Both the position numbers and the translations under genes were made by a program. This document shows, in pieces, positions 62,058-64,000 of a DNA stretch of 64,000 nt (position 1 is its first letter; each line of letters begins with the position of its first letter). The stretch is from NCBI GenBank assembly GCA_030848925.1, contig JANFFA010000002.1, positions 372,001-436,000 on the forward strand, in the 5' to 3' direction. Below the pieces are notes generated by a model. It was not told the origin of the DNA and ran no database searches. It saw only the letters and a program-made list of their open reading frames with translations. Source of the stretch: Rhodalgimonas zhirmunskyi. Its GTDB lineage: Bacteria; Pseudomonadota; Alphaproteobacteria; Rhodobacterales; Rhodobacteraceae.

Positions 62058-62621
62058 TTAGCTTTTCGGCATAGACGATACGCCGACCTGCGCCGGGCGC
62101 AAAAGGCGGTCGTGCAGCATGAAGCCTTCGGTCGAAACCTGGATAATTTCGCCGGCGGTGGTGCCGGGAACGGGGGCTTCGAACATGGCTTCATGATGGT
62201 TCGGGTCGAACTTGTCACCGACCTGTGGCGAAACCACGTGAATGCCGTGCTTGGCGAACACGTTCAGCAACTCTCGCATCGTCAAGTCGATCCCTTCGAG
62301 CAGGGCGGCGTTGGCGGCGCGCTGTTCTTCGGACACGGCTTCGAGGGCGCGTTTCAGGTTGTCGTAAACCGGCAGCATATCGCGGGCCAGCTTGGAGCCG
62401 CCGTATTGTTCGGCGTCGCGGCGCATCTTGTCGCCACGCTTGCGCGCGTTTTCGGCATCGGCCAGCGCGCGCATGAACTTGTCTTTGTATTCGTCCCGCT
62501 CGGCGCGCAGGGCGTCGACCTCGAGCTCTTCGTCCGAGAATTCGGCAAGCTCTTCGGCCATCTCATCCTCGGCGGCTTGTTCGATATCGTCGAGAAACTC
62601 TTCTTCTTTGCGCTCTGCCAT
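62058..62621 (-). CDS. grpE: Nucleotide exchange factor GrpE
   Basis: GrpE releases ADP from DnaK. The 187-residue protein has the long N-terminal coiled coil ('EELEVDALRAERDEYKDKFMRALADAENARKRGDKMRRDAEQYGGSKLARDMLPVYDNLKRAL') and the C-terminal beta domain ('GVHVVSPQVGDKFDPNHHEAMFEAP'-like region, here 'GIHVVSPQVGDKFDPNHHEAMF', then 'GEIIQVSTEGFMLHDRLLRPAQVGVS'). It is 12 bp after hrcA in the same operon, away from dnaKJ. Confidence 0.96.
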   Translation of the reverse strand: MAERKEEEFLDDIEQAAEDEMAEELAEFSDEELEVDALRAERDEYKDKFMRALADAENARKRGDKMRRDAEQYGGSKLARDMLPVYDNLKRALEAVSEEQRAANAALLEGIDLTMRELLNVFAKHGIHVVSPQVGDKFDPNHHEAMFEAPVPGTTAGEIIQVSTEGFMLHDRLLRPAQVGVSSMPKS

Positions 62622-62633
62622 AATCTTCCACCT

Positions 62634-63698
62634 CTAAGAACGGTCGGAAATCATCCGCCCGACCAGTTGCGCCGTGTAATCCACGATCGGCACGATTCGT
62701 CCATAGTTGAGCCGGGTCGGGCCGATCACGCCCACCGCACCCACGATCTTTCGGTCAGCGTTCATATATGGGGAAACCACCAGAGAGCTACCCGAAAGTG
62801 AAAAAAGTTTGTTTTCCGAGCCGATAAAAATGCGCACGCCCTCACCCTCTTCGGTGAGTTCAAGGAAATCGGCGATGTCGCGCTTGCGTTCGAGATCATC
62901 AAACAGCGTGCGGATACGGTCGAGGCCCTCGTCCGCGTCACTGCCCTGAATAAGGTTGGAGCGGCCCCGCACGATCAGGCGTTCGTGCCCGCCGTCCTGT
63001 GCATCCCAGACAGCAAGGCCGCTGTCGACAAGATCGCGGGCGAGGGTGTCGATCTCTTGCCGCCGTGCTTCGATCTGTTGGCGGATTCGTGTGGTGAGAT
63101 CGGAGAGGGTGAGACCCTCGATCAGGGAATTGAGGAAATTCGCCGCCTCGCGCATCGAACTGGGCGTTTGGCCGGGCGGCGGCGTGAACAGGCGGTTTTC
63201 GACGTGTCCGTCGGCAAAGACCAGCACCACAAGCGCGCGGTCCGGGGCGAGGGTGACGAATTCGATATGCTTGATAGGTGCTTCGTGCTTGGGCGCGAGC
63301 ACAAGCGAGGCGCCCTGTGTCACCCCGGAAAGTGCGCTGCCGACGCGGTCGAGCATCGAAGCAACATCGCCAGAATTGCTGCCCAGCGTTGCATCAATTT
63401 TCTGCCGATCGTCCTGTCCAAGGTCAGACACTTCGAGCAGGCCATCCACAAACATACGCAGGCCCGTTTGCGTCGGCACACGGCCAGCCGAGATGTGCGG
63501 ACTGTCGAGCAGGCCGAGGTATTCGAGATCCTGCATCACGTTGCGGATCGTCGCGGCGCTGACTTTTTCGCTAAGCGTGCGGGTGAGCGTGCGCGAGCCC
63601 ACCGGATCGCCGGTTTCAAGATAGCCTTCGACGACGCGGCGAAACACTTCGCGCGAGCGGTCGTTCATTTCAGAAAGGATCTTGGCTGTATCGGTCAT
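62634..63698 (-). CDS. hrcA: Heat-inducible transcription repressor HrcA
   Basis: HrcA represses chaperone genes through CIRCE sites. The 354-residue protein has the N-terminal winged helix ('LSEMNDRSREVFRRVVEGYLETGDPVGSRTLTRTLSEKVSAATIRNVMQDLEYLGLLDSPHISAGRVPTQTGLRMFVDGLL') with the GRVPT signature and the C-terminal GAF-like domain. The ATG at 63698 is preferred; a GTG four codons earlier also exists. No clear CIRCE inverted repeat (TTAGCACTC type) was seen near it. Confidence 0.95.
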   Translation of the reverse strand: MTDTAKILSEMNDRSREVFRRVVEGYLETGDPVGSRTLTRTLSEKVSAATIRNVMQDLEYLGLLDSPHISAGRVPTQTGLRMFVDGLLEVSDLGQDDRQKIDATLGSNSGDVASMLDRVGSALSGVTQGASLVLAPKHEAPIKHIEFVTLAPDRALVVLVFADGHVENRLFTPPPGQTPSSMREAANFLNSLIEGLTLSDLTTRIRQQIEARRQEIDTLARDLVDSGLAVWDAQDGGHERLIVRGRSNLIQGSDADEGLDRIRTLFDDLERKRDIADFLELTEEGEGVRIFIGSENKLFSLSGSSLVVSPYMNADRKIVGAVGVIGPTRLNYGRIVPIVDYTAQLVGRMISDRS

Positions 63699-63725
63699 GA
63701 TTTGGTGCACCCATGGGCGTCGGCC

Positions 63726-63754
63726 ATTTAAGGTTCAGCGGCGTCAAAGGTCAA
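63726..63754 (-). promoter_or_regulatory. Candidate sigma-70 type promoter of hrcA-grpE
   Basis: On the minus strand TTGACC and TTAAAT are separated by 17 bases, about 28 bp before the hrcA start. The -35 is nearly consensus and the spacing ideal. It falls in the divergent region shared with rph. Confidence 0.5.
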
Positions 63755-63814
63755 TCGGGGTTGCATCGGGGCAACTGGCCTCATATCCCGAACTCAAACG
63801 TGAAAGGAAAGATT

Positions 63815-64000
63815 ATGCGGCCTTCTGGTAGAGATTTAAGCGAAATGCGCCCGGTTTCAATCGAGGTGGGGGTGACGAAGCATGCCGAAGGCTCTTGCAT
63901 GATCAAGATGGGCGATACCCATGTGCTCTGCACGGCCACGATCGAGGACCGGGTACCGCCGTTCATCAAGGGCTCGGGTCTGGGTTGGGTAACGGCGGAA
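63815..64000 (+). CDS. rph: Ribonuclease PH, partial (C-terminus outside window)
   Basis: The first 62 residues read [20 protein letters not shown], then '[42 protein letters not shown]', matching the N-terminus of RNase PH, which trims tRNA 3' ends by phosphorolysis. An AAAGGA ribosome site precedes the ATG. The frame is open to the window edge. It is divergent from hrcA, a neighbourhood common in alphaproteobacteria. Confidence 0.95.
   Translation, partial: MRPSGRDLSEMRPVSIEVGVTKHAEGSCMIKMGDTHVLCTATIEDRVPPFIKGSGLGWVTAE

Noticed and set aside
1-64000. CRISPR arrays, rRNA genes, classical IS elements
   Set aside because: No regularly spaced repeats of 25-40 bp, no rRNA-like stretches and no transposase-like frames were seen.

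Overview
The window reads as a chromosomal segment of an alphaproteobacterium of the Rhodobacterales (Roseobacter/Rhodobacter-like). Four things point there: high GC content, the gene neighbourhoods (rimP-nusA-rnpM-infB, hrcA-grpE beside rph, lptC-lptA-lptB-hpf-ptsN without rpoN, an NDUFA9-like gene beside uppP), the wording of the protein motifs, and a dispersed G/C palindrome repeat of a kind I associate with this order. No rRNA, CRISPR array or plasmid origin was seen. One tRNA gene, tRNA-Leu(CAG), is present.

Layout. 1-5.4 kb: housekeeping and metabolic genes (methyltransferase fragment, comF, grxC, nitrilase-type hydrolase, MarR regulator, ubiG, pip, membrane protein). 5.4-11.2 kb: the rimP-nusA-rnpM-infB translation/transcription operon, preceded by a structured leader ending in a terminator-like hairpin and closed by a clear terminator. 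11.2-20.1 kb: a 44-residue small protein, mutT, argJ, a parvulin-type isomerase, secA and two envelope proteins. 20.1-25.2 kb: radC, dnaJ, dnaK (with a heat-shock-type promoter) and alkB. 25.2-36.4 kb: a surface-polysaccharide region with an orphan KpsM-type permease, cysQ, four glycosyltransferases, galU, galE and a two-domain sulfotransferase-like protein. 36.4-46.4 kb: a long minus-strand series running from two methyltransferase-like genes, a PhyH-type dioxygenase, an acyltransferase and a capsule-type protein into rnd, lptC, lptA, lptB, hpf and ptsN.

46.5-51.15 kb is a small integrated element. It is bounded by 26-bp direct repeats, one of which is the 3' end of tRNA-Leu. It carries a P4-type tyrosine integrase, an AlpA-type regulator, a winged-helix protein, a 42-residue frame, a helix-turn-helix/replication-like gene that appears frameshifted, two lipoproteins and a secreted Excalibur-type protein, with a perfect CtrA-type box between the cargo genes. 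No conjugation, capsid or packaging genes are visible, so it would have to rely on a helper or be a remnant. 51.2-64 kb returns to core genes: NDUFA9-like, uppP, gltD-gltB, mtgA, a glutathione S-transferase, queG, grpE, hrcA and the start of rph.

How the parts work together: galU and galE supply UDP-sugars, the glycosyltransferases build an envelope polysaccharide, the sulfotransferase-like protein with CysQ suggests sulfation, and the Lpt genes serve the outer membrane. dnaKJ and hrcA-grpE form the heat-shock system, and gltBD makes glutamate. The most unusual material is the compact tRNA-Leu element with its CtrA box, the three-copy palindrome family (one copy supplies the queG start codon), the rimP leader, and the paired 18-bp repeats between the permease and cysQ.
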